In this document: piece after piece, positions 26,510 through 34,679 of the stretch | Layout of the letters: every line of letters begins with the position of its first letter | How positions within the stretch are numbered: the stretch's first letter is position 1 | Program-made: the position numbers and the translations under genes | NCBI RefSeq assembly: GCF_036346615.1 | Contig: NZ_CP107836.1 | Span: 310,001 to 374,000, forward strand | Source: Streptomyces sp. NBC_00523 | Lineage (GTDB): Bacteria; Actinomycetota; Actinomycetes; Streptomycetales; Streptomycetaceae | Direction: 5' to 3' | Length of the DNA stretch: 64,000 bases | The notes under the pieces: model-generated | What the model saw: the letters and a program-made list of their open reading frames with translations, nothing else | The model's database searches: none | Told to the model about the DNA's origin: nothing

Positions 26510-26784
26510 TTTGACCTAACTCGCGGTAGAAGCTGCGTTGTACGGCAGCCGGAGGGTGTTCCGGGCAACACGGCGACGGCAGCGCGTCAATGAGGCGCGC
26601 CGCGACGCCCTACTCACCCTGGGCCAGGAATGACACAGACTCGTCGCAGAGACGGCACAGCCACGCGACGACTGTGCGCCGCCTGTGAGCGGGTGGACGG
26701 CTTGTACGCTGCGCTTATTCGACGGACATCAGTTCGGGCGTGCGGCACGGGGCGGGCGCCCAGGGGCGGAACGCGGGGGCTTCC

Positions 26785-28338
26785 ATGAGTGACGCACATC
26801 CGATACGGAGCCGCGGACCGGGCTTCTCGGTCGGTGCGCGCGTCATCGTGGTCCTCCTCCTCGCCGTGTTGGGGGCCGTCGGCGCCTGGATCCAGCGCGA
26901 CGCCCGGCACCGGCAGGCGGAGCCGCGTACGGAGTTCACGGCGGCCAACCCGCCCACCGGTCTGCCCGCCGCGCTCACCACCGGTCAGCACCTCCGCTGG
27001 TCCCGCTGCACCTCGCCGCCGGCCGCGCGCGAGGGCTACGACTGCGCCGTCATGAAGGCCCCCCTCGACTACCGGAAGCCGAAGGGCCGGACGATCGACG
27101 TCGCCCTGATACGTCTCGAGGCCACGGGCCCGAACAGCCGGCGCATCGGTTCCCTCGTCCTCAACTTCGGCGGGCCCGGCGTGTCCGGCGTGAGCGGACT
27201 GCCCGCACGCCTCCGCCAGTACGGGCCGCTGCGCGACCGCTACGACCTGGTCTCCTTCGACCCGCGGGGCGTGGGCCGGACCATCCCCGTGCGCTGTGGG
27301 AAGACGGCGGACGATACCGGATTCGAGGGGGGCGACGCCTGCGCCAAGCACTCCGGGGCGATCCTCCCCTACATCGGCACCTCGCACACCGCGCGCGACC
27401 TCGACCTGATGCGCTACCTCCTGGGCGACGAGCGGCTGCACTACTTCGGCGTCTCGTACGGCACGGCGCTCGGCGCGGTCTACGCCCACCTGTACCCGTC
27501 GCACGTCGGACGGCTCGTCCTGGAGGCGTCGGTCGATCCGACCGAGGACCTTGCCGAGGAGCAGGTGTCGCAGGCCGAAGCGGTCCAGGCGGCGTTCGAC
27601 CGGTTCGCCGTGCACTGCGCGGCCCGTATCCGCGACTGCCCGACCGGGGACGGGCCCGCGGAGGCCGCCCGGCGCATGGCGCGGCTGGCGGACCGCCTGG
27701 AGAGGAAACCGGCCCCGGCCGGAGGCGGCAGGACCCTCGACTCCCACGACCTCGCGTACGACGTCGGCGACCATCTCGCCCGCGGAACGGACGGGTGGCA
27801 GCCCCTCGCCAAGGCGCTCGCCGCGCTGATCGACCGCAACGACGGCCGCCCGCTGGACAAGGGCTCGGACCACACCGGCTCCGCCGACCCGGCGGCGCCC
27901 CCGGTCGACAACGGCCGCGTCGCCCTCACCGCGATCACCTGCGCGGACTCCAGCCTGCGCCCCGACTTCGACCGCCTCGACAGGGCCGCGAAGCGCGTCG
28001 AAGCCGCCTCGCCCGTCTTCGGCGCGGCCTGGTCCACGGGCGTCTACCTCTGCTACGACTGGCCGTTCGGCGGCGAGCGGGTCACCCCGCAGGTGAACGC
28101 CGAGGGCGCGGATCCCATCCTGGTGGTCGGCGGCACCGGTGACCCGATCACCCCGTACAGCGGGGCCCAGCACATGGCCCGCGCACTGGGCGACGGTGTG
28201 GGCGTGCTCCTGACGGCCGGGGAGGAGGGCCACGGGACGTACCCGCAGAACCGCTGCGTCGTGAAGGCGGTCGACCGCTACCTCCGCACGGGGCACACCC
28301 CGGCGCCGGGGACGGTGTGCCGGGGCGACATGTCCTGA
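26785..28338 (+). CDS. Exported tripeptidyl aminopeptidase-type alpha/beta hydrolase (S33)
   Basis: 517 residues from the ATG at 26785 (an upstream GTG at 26740 has no better site). One N-terminal transmembrane segment (VGARVIVVLLLAVLGAVGAW) not followed by a clear cleavage site suggests a membrane anchor. The hydrolase domain shows LVLNFGGPGVSGV (oxyanion), FDPRGVGRT, nucleophile Ser224 in YFGVSYGTALG, Asp in GGTGDPITPY and His in EEGHGTYPQ. This is the SlpD/SlpE-type mycelial tripeptidyl aminopeptidase family of Streptomyces. Family assignment is firm; the substrate is inferred. Confidence 0.9.
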   Translation: MSDAHPIRSRGPGFSVGARVIVVLLLAVLGAVGAWIQRDARHRQAEPRTEFTAANPPTGLPAALTTGQHLRWSRCTSPPAAREGYDCAVMKAPLDYRKPKGRTIDVALIRLEATGPNSRRIGSLVLNFGGPGVSGVSGLPARLRQYGPLRDRYDLVSFDPRGVGRTIPVRCGKTADDTGFEGGDACAKHSGAILPYIGTSHTARDLDLMRYLLGDERLHYFGVSYGTALGAVYAHLYPSHVGRLVLEASVDPTEDLAEEQVSQAEAVQAAFDRFAVHCAARIRDCPTGDGPAEAARRMARLADRLERKPAPAGGGRTLDSHDLAYDVGDHLARGTDGWQPLAKALAALIDRNDGRPLDKGSDHTGSADPAAPPVDNGRVALTAITCADSSLRPDFDRLDRAAKRVEAASPVFGAAWSTGVYLCYDWPFGGERVTPQVNAEGADPILVVGGTGDPITPYSGAQHMARALGDGVGVLLTAGEEGHGTYPQNRCVVKAVDRYLRTGHTPAPGTVCRGDMS

Positions 28339-28364
28339 GTTGTATCCGCGGGGGGCCACCGACG

Positions 28365-28620
28365 TCAGGTGGTGCGACGTGCCTGCTGCATCGCGGTCAG
28401 CCGGGACACGTACAGGGCGGTCGCCACGACGGTGGGGAGCACGAGGATGCGGAGGATCAGGCCCACCATGGTGCCCTCGGACATGTCGTACGTGGCCCAG
28501 TCCTTGTAGCCGTCTTCCCCGTAGGGCAGCCCGTTGTTGTACGAGGTGAATTCTCCGTGCTCGGCCCATGCGAAAGCCGACCAGTACAGGTACAACGGCG
28601 ACGTCACGATGGTGAAGACC
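28365..28620 (-). pseudogene. 3' remnant of a membrane protein
   Basis: An 85-residue coding-like stretch with two hydrophobic segments (FTIVTSPLYLYWSAFAWA and GLILRILVLPTVVATALYV) around a polar loop (EFTSYNNGLPYGEDGYKDW). It ends at the stop near 28365 but has no start of its own: upstream, the sequence in another frame is the end of the flavin-binding gene. The N-terminus was therefore lost in the same deletion that cut that gene. Confidence 0.6.
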
Positions 28621-29220
28621 GCGCATCCATGCGCAGCTGGGCGAGCGTCACCTCGGCCGAGGTCGGCTGGTCGTCCGCCGACGGCCACTGCTCCGGCTTC
28701 CAGGCCCCGCTGCGCAGAAGGGACTTGGGGCAGTGCGGGTAGACCTCCTCGATGCCCACGACCAGCGCACTGGCCGGCGGCCTTCCCACGGGGGTCAGCT
28801 GCTCCAGCAGTTCCGGGCGTGTGGCGACGCATGCCCGGCCGTTCACCCGGAGCGTCGTGGTGCGCCCCGGGACGATGAACAGCAGCCCGGCCCGCCGGTG
28901 GCGATGACGTTCTGCAGGGTGTCCAGCCGCCTGTTGCCGGTCGCGTCCGGGATCGCCACCGTCCACGAGTCCAGGACGGCCACGAACCCGGGGGGCCCGC
29001 CGCGCGAGGAGACGTCGCAGCGTCCTTCCGGGTCCGCGCCGGCGACCAGGACCAGTGCCGAGCAGGCGATCAACTTCTTCGTCTGTTCGTTGAGTTCGGT
29101 CGTCTGCTTGCGCAGCGACGTGTCCCTCGGGAGTTCGTACGTCCGGCGCAGCTCCTCGTGATCGCGTACGGCGTCGGCGCGGAGCGCGTCGAACGCGCTG
29201 CCCGTGGAGAGTGTCGTCAT
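28621..29220 (-). pseudogene. Pyridoxamine 5'-phosphate oxidase-family (PPOX class) FMN protein, frameshifted and truncated
   Basis: ATG at 29220. The first frame gives the N-terminus through RRLDTLQNVIATG. After a missing C near 28895 the next frame continues with RAGLLFIVPGRTTTLRVNG and the GIEEVYPHCPKSLLRSGAW motif typical of MSMEG_1061/DR_2398-like FMN-binding proteins. The usual C-terminal ~20 residues after QLRMDA are missing; the sequence passes at about 28621 into the remnant of a membrane-protein gene. Two separate lesions make this a likely pseudogene; the first alone could be a sequencing error. Confidence 0.75.
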
Positions 29221-29375
29221 ACGGCGACCTTACGGGTGGGGCCCCGGACGGCCGCAGGGCCTCCGCAATCCCCCGCAGGGGTGACCCGACCTGATCGAAC
29301 GAGTTTCAGCGGCGACGACACAGAGGCCCCACGGCCTGATCCCCCAATAGAACTTGCGTTCACAAAATGCCCTCC

Positions 29376-29400
29376 GATCCGGCCGTTACGGGACCGGATC
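29376..29400. repeat. Inverted repeat upstream of the ABC exporter
   Basis: GATCCGG and CCGGATC separated by 11 bases, 54 bases before the exporter ATG. The 233-base gap 29221-29453 also holds an A+T-richer stretch (AATAGAACTTGCGTTCACAA) that may be a promoter. Possible operator; weak evidence. Confidence 0.35.
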
Positions 29401-29453
29401 CACCGCGTTTTTAGAGCATCAGTGCCACATCGACGCCCAGACGGAGGAACGCC

Positions 29454-31415
29454 ATGCACCCCACCCCTCCCCCTCGCAACAGCCTCCCGAAATCGAACGG
29501 CGACGTTCCGGGACCGCGATCCGTCCCCTTACCGCCCGAGCCCGAGCCGCAGATGCGTTACGTCGATCTCACCGGCAGCCGCGAGGCGGCCGGCCGGTCG
29601 ATCCGGATGCGCGACATGGCCCGTCGCCTGCCGCAGCTGGTGCGCCGCTCGCTGGCCCTGGCGTGGCGGGTCGACCGGCGGGCGACCGTCGGCCTGTTGC
29701 TGTGCCAACTGGTCACCGGGGTGATGCAGGCCCTGGGCCTGGTCGCCATCGCGGGCACCCTGACGGCCCTGCTGCGCGACGGGGACGTCTACCACCGGCT
29801 CCTCGACGCGTGGCCGTCCGTCGCCCTGCTCGCCGGGGCGGCGGGGGTGCGCGCTCTCCTCGGGATCACCGTCAACTGGCTCTCCTCCAGGCTGGGTCCG
29901 CTGATGTCCCGCGAGGCCGAGCAGATGCTGCTCACCGGCTGCGCAGAGGTCGAGTTGTGCGCGTACGACGACCCCGACTTCAACCGTGACCGCGAGGCCG
30001 CCGACCGCGGCGCCCAGGTCACCGGCGACCTGATCAACGAGGGGCAGGACCTGATCGCCTCGGCCGCCGCGTTCCTCGCCGGGGCCGTCGTGCTCGCCGG
30101 TGTGCACTGGGTGCTGCTCCCGCTCCTCGTCGCCGCGAGCCTGCCGCAGGCCGTGGCCCAGGTGAGCGCCGCGCGCGTCCGCTACCTGGCCAATCTCCGG
30201 AGCAACGGCGACAACCGGATGCTGTCCGTGCTGCGCTGGCACATCTACACCAAGGACGCCGCCGACCAGATCCGCGCGGGGACCATGGCCGGCTTCCTGT
30301 CCGGCCGGTACCGGCACACCGTCGCCCGTATCAACCGCGAGGACCGGGCCGCGGCCGACCAGGGCGCGCGGATGTCCCTGGCCGGAGCGGTGTGCGGGGG
30401 GCTGGGGTCGGCAGTGGTGTGGGCGGCGGTCGTGTGGCTGCTCGCGAACGGCCGGATCAGCGTCGGCCACGCGGGCACGGCCGTCTTCGCCCTGCAGACC
30501 GTCGGCATGGCGGTCCGCGGCCTGGTGGCGGTCGGCGCGCGCGCCGTGCGGACGGGGCTGTACATGGACGACTGGACCGGTTTCCTCGACAAGGCGGGCG
30601 GCTTCCGCATGCGCCGGGGCCGGCACCACCCCGCGCCGCCGGAGACGATCGAGGTCAAGTCGGTCACGCACCGCTACGCGGGCAAGGAGCACGACGCCCT
30701 GTCCGAGGTGTCCCTCACCCTGCGCCGGGGCGAGGTCACCGCACTGGTCGGCTTCAACGGCTCCGGGAAGTCGACGCTGTCGAAGCTGGTCAGCGGCCTC
30801 TATCTGCCCACGGACGGGCAGGTGTTGTGGGACGGCGTCCCCACCACTGAGGCCGACCCGCAGGCTCTGTGGCGGCACGTCGCCCTCGTACCGCAGGACT
30901 ACGCGCACTGGCCGCTGACCGTGCGCGAGAACGTGACCCAGGGGCAGCCCACCGACGGCGGCGACGCGGCGGTCCGCGAGGCGTGCGAGGCGGCCGACGC
31001 CGACGAGGTGGTCGACAAGCTGGGCGCGGGTCTGGACACCCTCCTGGCCCGCGAATGGCTCAACGGCGAGGAGCTCAGCGGCGGCCAGTGGCAGCGCATC
31101 GCCCTGGCCAGGGCGTTCTTCCGCCAGGCAGGACTCCTGGTGCTGGACGAGCCGACAGCCAATCTCGACCCGCGTGCCGAGTTCCGCATCTTCCAGCGGC
31201 TGCGGTCCCTGGCCCGGGACCGGGCGGTGCTGCTGGTGACCCACCGCATCGCGAACGTGGCCGTCGCCGACCGCATCGTGGTGCTTGACGGGGGCCGCGT
31301 CGTCCAGGAGGGCACGTACGCCGAGCTCGCCGAACAGCCCGGGCTCTTCCGGCAGTTGCTGTCCTACCAGATCACGTCCGAACCGGACGACGACAAGCAC
31401 GAGGCCCCCGCGTGA
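29454..31415 (+). CDS. ABC exporter, fused permease-ATPase, with a TTA codon
   Basis: 653 residues; GGAGG 6 bases before the ATG. Residues 1-75 are a Pro-rich cytoplasmic tail, 75-380 the six-helix membrane domain, 400-640 the ATPase: Walker A GFNGSGKST from residue 433, Q-loop LVPQDYAHW, signature LSGGQ at 541, Walker B LLVLDEPTA near 563, H-loop VTHRI. Type IV exporter half-transporter, acting as a dimer; family members export peptides, lipids or drugs. A TTA leucine codon at 29529-29531 (residue 26) would make translation depend on the bldA tRNA. Its stop overlaps the start of the triple-Nudix gene. Confidence 0.9.
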   Translation: MHPTPPPRNSLPKSNGDVPGPRSVPLPPEPEPQMRYVDLTGSREAAGRSIRMRDMARRLPQLVRRSLALAWRVDRRATVGLLLCQLVTGVMQALGLVAIAGTLTALLRDGDVYHRLLDAWPSVALLAGAAGVRALLGITVNWLSSRLGPLMSREAEQMLLTGCAEVELCAYDDPDFNRDREAADRGAQVTGDLINEGQDLIASAAAFLAGAVVLAGVHWVLLPLLVAASLPQAVAQVSAARVRYLANLRSNGDNRMLSVLRWHIYTKDAADQIRAGTMAGFLSGRYRHTVARINREDRAAADQGARMSLAGAVCGGLGSAVVWAAVVWLLANGRISVGHAGTAVFALQTVGMAVRGLVAVGARAVRTGLYMDDWTGFLDKAGGFRMRRGRHHPAPPETIEVKSVTHRYAGKEHDALSEVSLTLRRGEVTALVGFNGSGKSTLSKLVSGLYLPTDGQVLWDGVPTTEADPQALWRHVALVPQDYAHWPLTVRENVTQGQPTDGGDAAVREACEAADADEVVDKLGAGLDTLLAREWLNGEELSGGQWQRIALARAFFRQAGLLVLDEPTANLDPRAEFRIFQRLRSLARDRAVLLVTHRIANVAVADRIVVLDGGRVVQEGTYAELAEQPGLFRQLLSYQITSEPDDDKHEAPA

Positions 31416-32896
31416 GCCGCCCCGCACCCCTTCCGCCGTCCCGAGGTCACGACATGCCGCTCACCCGCTCCCACATCCGCAGCACCACCGAGGCGTACCT
31501 GGCGCGCCACCCGCACGAGCGAGAATCCCTCGCCGGGCTGCTGTCCCTCCTGGACGGCCCCGACGATCCGGCCGACCGTGCGACGCTCCCCGCCCACGTC
31601 ACGTGCAGCGCTGTCGTCGTCGACCGCCGGGGCCGGGTCCTGCACATCCGGCACCGGGCCTCCGACGGGCTCGTGCTCACCCCCGGCGGTCACACCGAGC
31701 CCGGCGACCGCAGTCTGCTCGTCGCCGCGTTGCGCGAGCTGTCGGAGGAGACCGGGATCGCTCCGGGCGCCGTGTCCCTGACCCGGCACTTCCTCGGCTC
31801 CCCTGTCGACGTCGACGTGCACGACATCGACGCGCGCCCCGCGAAGGGCGAACGCGCCCACCGGCACTACGACTTCCGTTACGTGTTCTACCTCGCCGAC
31901 GAGGAGCCACCTGCGCTCACTCTCCAGGACGAGGAGGTGTCCGGCGCGCAGTGGCTGCCCCTGGCGGAGGTCGGGTCACCGACCCTGCGTACGAAGCTTC
32001 TCCGGGCGGGCCTGGACGGGCGGCCCGAGCCCGTGAACGCCTCGGCGATCATCCACGACGGCAATGGCCGGTACCTGCTGCACCTCCGGGACGCGAACAA
32101 GCCGTGGATCTGGGAGTCGGGGTGCTGGTCGCTGCTCGGCGGTGGCTGGGAGCCGCAGGACCGCACGCTGCTCGACACGGTCCGCCGGGAGTTGCGCGAG
32201 GAGGCCGATCTGGCGGTCGCCGGCCTGGTGCCGTACGCGGTCGAGCACGTCACGGGCACGGACGGGACCCGGGTGCCGGTCCAGGTGTTCAGCGGCCGCT
32301 GGAACGGTGACCCGGCCGGCCTGCCGCTCACCGAGGGCGTGATGGTCGCCTGGGTGCGGCCCGAGAAGTTCCCGTACATGACGATGCTGCCGTCGACCCG
32401 GGCGCTCCTGGAACGGCACGCCGCCGAGCACGATGCGCCCTCGTCCCCGGCGCCGGGGACGGTCCTCAACGTCGTCGGCGTCCACCTCTACCTGGAGCGG
32501 GACGGCCAGGTCCTGCTGGGGCTGCGGCACCCCGACTCGGCGTACGCGGGCAACACCTGGCACGTACCGGCGGGTCACTGCGAGGCGGAGTCCGCGACCG
32601 CGTGCCTGGTCAGGGAGGCGTACGAGGAAACGGGGCTGGTGATCGACCCGTCGGATGTCGAACTCGTCCACACCGTGCACACGGTCAACCGTCCGGGCGG
32701 CAGGCCCAGGATCGGCCTGTTCTTCCGCGCACGGCGCTGGGAGGGCACGCCTGAGCTGAGGGAGCCGGACAAATGCGTCGCCTGGCAGTGGTGGAACGCC
32801 AAGGACCTGCCCGAGCCGTTGGTCCCCTACGCACGGGCCGCGATCGAGGGCATCCGGGCCGGACGCGTCTACACCGAGCTGGGGTGGACCCGTTGA
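31412..32896 (+). CDS. Triple-Nudix-domain protein
   Basis: 494 residues if the GTG overlapping the ABC stop (GTGA) is used; an ATG at 31454 with GAGG 6-7 bases upstream is equally likely (480 residues). Three consecutive Nudix hydrolase domains are visible by their boxes: GGHTEPGDRSLLVAALREL (about residue 92), GGWEPQDRTLLDTVRRELRE (about 247), AGHCEAESATACLVREAYEE (about 388). Nudix enzymes hydrolyse nucleoside diphosphates linked to other groups. In boxes 1 and 2 the Glu after the central Gly is Asp, while the REUxEE core is kept in all three. Coupled to the exporter upstream and the Nudix-kinase gene downstream. Confidence 0.85.
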   Translation: MSRPAPLPPSRGHDMPLTRSHIRSTTEAYLARHPHERESLAGLLSLLDGPDDPADRATLPAHVTCSAVVVDRRGRVLHIRHRASDGLVLTPGGHTEPGDRSLLVAALRELSEETGIAPGAVSLTRHFLGSPVDVDVHDIDARPAKGERAHRHYDFRYVFYLADEEPPALTLQDEEVSGAQWLPLAEVGSPTLRTKLLRAGLDGRPEPVNASAIIHDGNGRYLLHLRDANKPWIWESGCWSLLGGGWEPQDRTLLDTVRRELREEADLAVAGLVPYAVEHVTGTDGTRVPVQVFSGRWNGDPAGLPLTEGVMVAWVRPEKFPYMTMLPSTRALLERHAAEHDAPSSPAPGTVLNVVGVHLYLERDGQVLLGLRHPDSAYAGNTWHVPAGHCEAESATACLVREAYEETGLVIDPSDVELVHTVHTVNRPGGRPRIGLFFRARRWEGTPELREPDKCVAWQWWNAKDLPEPLVPYARAAIEGIRAGRVYTELGWTR

Positions 32897-34254
32897 CCCG
32901 CGTCGACGCGCCGGTGGACGCGCACCTGCTGGCCGTACGCGACGGAGACCGCGGGCCGGAGGTGCTGCTGTCCCGGCGGGCCGGAAACGTGTACGCGAGC
33001 GGTCTGTGGCACGCGCCGTCGGGCCATGTGGAGGCCGAGACCGTGGTCGACGCCGTCGTACGCGAGACGCTGGAGGAGACCGGTCTCGCCGTGGATCCGG
33101 CGGACGTGCGCGCGGCCGTCACGGTGCACCACCGGCCACCGGTCGGCCGGGCGCGGATCGGGGTGTTCTTCGAGGTGCGCCGGTGGAGCGGCACGCCGCG
33201 CGTCATGGAGCCGGACAAGTGCGACGCGATGGGGTGGTTCGCGCTGGACGCGCTGCCGGAGCCGATGGTCGCGTACTGCCGGGCGGGACTGGACGCCTAC
33301 CGGGCCGGGGCGCATTTGGGCGTGCACTTCCAGGAGCCGGGCGACCCGATCGCGTACGACCCGGCCGTGGACCGGTTGCTGCTGGTTTCCGGCGCCGCCC
33401 CGGAGGGCGCGGTGCGTGCCTTCGCCCAACGGGCGGTGGGGCGGATCACCCGTTGGGCGGACGTCTCCTGGGCGCGGGAGGAGAGCCGCGTCTGGCGGGC
33501 GGACGGTGCCGAGGGCGGCACCTGGTACGTCAAGGTCCACCAGAACGAGCGTTTCCACCGGCGCGAGGTCACGGCGTTACGGGGCTGGGTCACCGGCCTC
33601 GGAGAAGCCGCGCCCCGGCTGCTGGCCGCCGACGACACCTTGCGGGCCGTCGTGCTCACGGCGGTGGGAGGCCGCTCCCTGCACGGTGCCGTCCTGCCGC
33701 CGGAGCAGGAGCGCACGGTGTTCCAGCGCATCGGGCAGCTCGCGGCCTCCATTCACGCCAGCGGTGCCCCGGGCCGACCGGGCGGCGAGGTCCTGCCCGT
33801 GGGGAAACTGGAACGGCACCTGGACGGGGCCCGGCCCCATCTCGCCGCTGGTGACGAGGAGTTCGTCCGCAGCACGGTCGAGAGTGCCGCCGACAGGCCC
33901 GCCCTGCCGGTAGTCCCCACGCACGGCGACTTCCAGCTGCGCAATCTGCGCTGGGACGAGGGCTCCGGCACGCTGTACGTGATCGACTTCGAGCGCTCCG
34001 AAGAGGGGCCCGCCCTACGGGACTTCGTGCGGCTGTCCGACAGCTGGCACGGCCGTCCCGACCTCCTGGCAGCCGTGATGGACGGCTACGGCCGCCCGTT
34101 CACCCCGCAGGAGGAGGCCCAACTCACGCTGCTCTCCGTCCTCGACGCCGTCTCCGGCATCGCGTACGGCACCGCGCACGGCGACCCCGAACTGGTGGAA
34201 CGCGGCCTGCGCACCCTGGCCCGGCTCCGTACCGACCACCCCACCACCCCATGA
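32893..34254 (+). CDS. Nudix hydrolase-aminoglycoside phosphotransferase-like fusion, with a TTA codon
   Basis: 453 residues from a TTG overlapping the previous stop (TTGA), with GGGGTGG upstream; a GTG at 32884 is an alternative. Residues ~5-140 are a Nudix domain (box SGHVEAETVVDAVVRETLEE). Residues ~180-440 are an APH/choline-kinase fold: VPTHGDFQLRNLRWD is the catalytic HGDxxxxN loop, YVIDFERSEEG the metal-binding DFE. Such kinases phosphorylate antibiotics, choline or sugars. A TTA codon at 33577-33579 suggests bldA control. The union of a phosphate-cleaving and a phosphate-adding domain in one chain is unusual; the substrate is unknown. Confidence 0.82.
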   Translation: MTRVDAPVDAHLLAVRDGDRGPEVLLSRRAGNVYASGLWHAPSGHVEAETVVDAVVRETLEETGLAVDPADVRAAVTVHHRPPVGRARIGVFFEVRRWSGTPRVMEPDKCDAMGWFALDALPEPMVAYCRAGLDAYRAGAHLGVHFQEPGDPIAYDPAVDRLLLVSGAAPEGAVRAFAQRAVGRITRWADVSWAREESRVWRADGAEGGTWYVKVHQNERFHRREVTALRGWVTGLGEAAPRLLAADDTLRAVVLTAVGGRSLHGAVLPPEQERTVFQRIGQLAASIHASGAPGRPGGEVLPVGKLERHLDGARPHLAAGDEEFVRSTVESAADRPALPVVPTHGDFQLRNLRWDEGSGTLYVIDFERSEEGPALRDFVRLSDSWHGRPDLLAAVMDGYGRPFTPQEEAQLTLLSVLDAVSGIAYGTAHGDPELVERGLRTLARLRTDHPTTP

Positions 34255-34265
34255 GGAGGCACACG

Positions 34266-34480
34266 TTGACGTACACCACGCGTGATCAGTGGGAGGAGCA
34301 CTTCGGTGGGGGCCGGGGCGAAATCGCCCTCCTCGGCGCCGCCTGGGAGTCGGTGGAGCGGCTGGACGCGGACGGGATGGCCCTTCCTGGTCCTGCGCGG
34401 ACTCCGCCCGCCCGGCACCCGGGCCGTCGAGAAGAGGCCTCGACAGGGTCCTGCTCGGCCGGTCGCGGCGCGGCATGCTG
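34266..34480 (+). pseudogene. Decayed bifunctional SAM methyltransferase/Nudix gene
   Basis: A TTG at 34266 with AGGAGG 7 bases upstream (or the ATG at 34251 overlapping the previous stop) opens a frame starting LTYTTRDQWEEHFGGGRG, the typical N-terminus of these methyltransferases. It jumps directly to EIALLGAAWESVERLDADGM, which belongs near their C-terminus, so the SAM-binding core is deleted. Frame then shifts twice: FLVLRGLRPPGTRAVEKRP, then RVLLGRSRRGMLEP, the first strand of the Nudix domain. After about 34480 nothing recognisable remains up to 34680. Clearly non-functional; a fossil of another member of the Nudix island. Confidence 0.65.
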
Positions 34481-34679
34481 GAGCCAACTGGAGTACGGGC
34501 GGGTTCCCGGGAGTGTTGGGCAGCGCGTCGTCCCACCCCGGCCGGCAGGAGGCTCGCTGGGCTCGACGAGCGGGCATCCCGGATTTCAGGCCGTTCTCCT
34601 GAGTTTCAGGAGAAACTACCGCAATTTCTGCATCCATGGCAGATCGCGGGCTTGGCGTCCTCGACCTCAGCCCTGGTCC

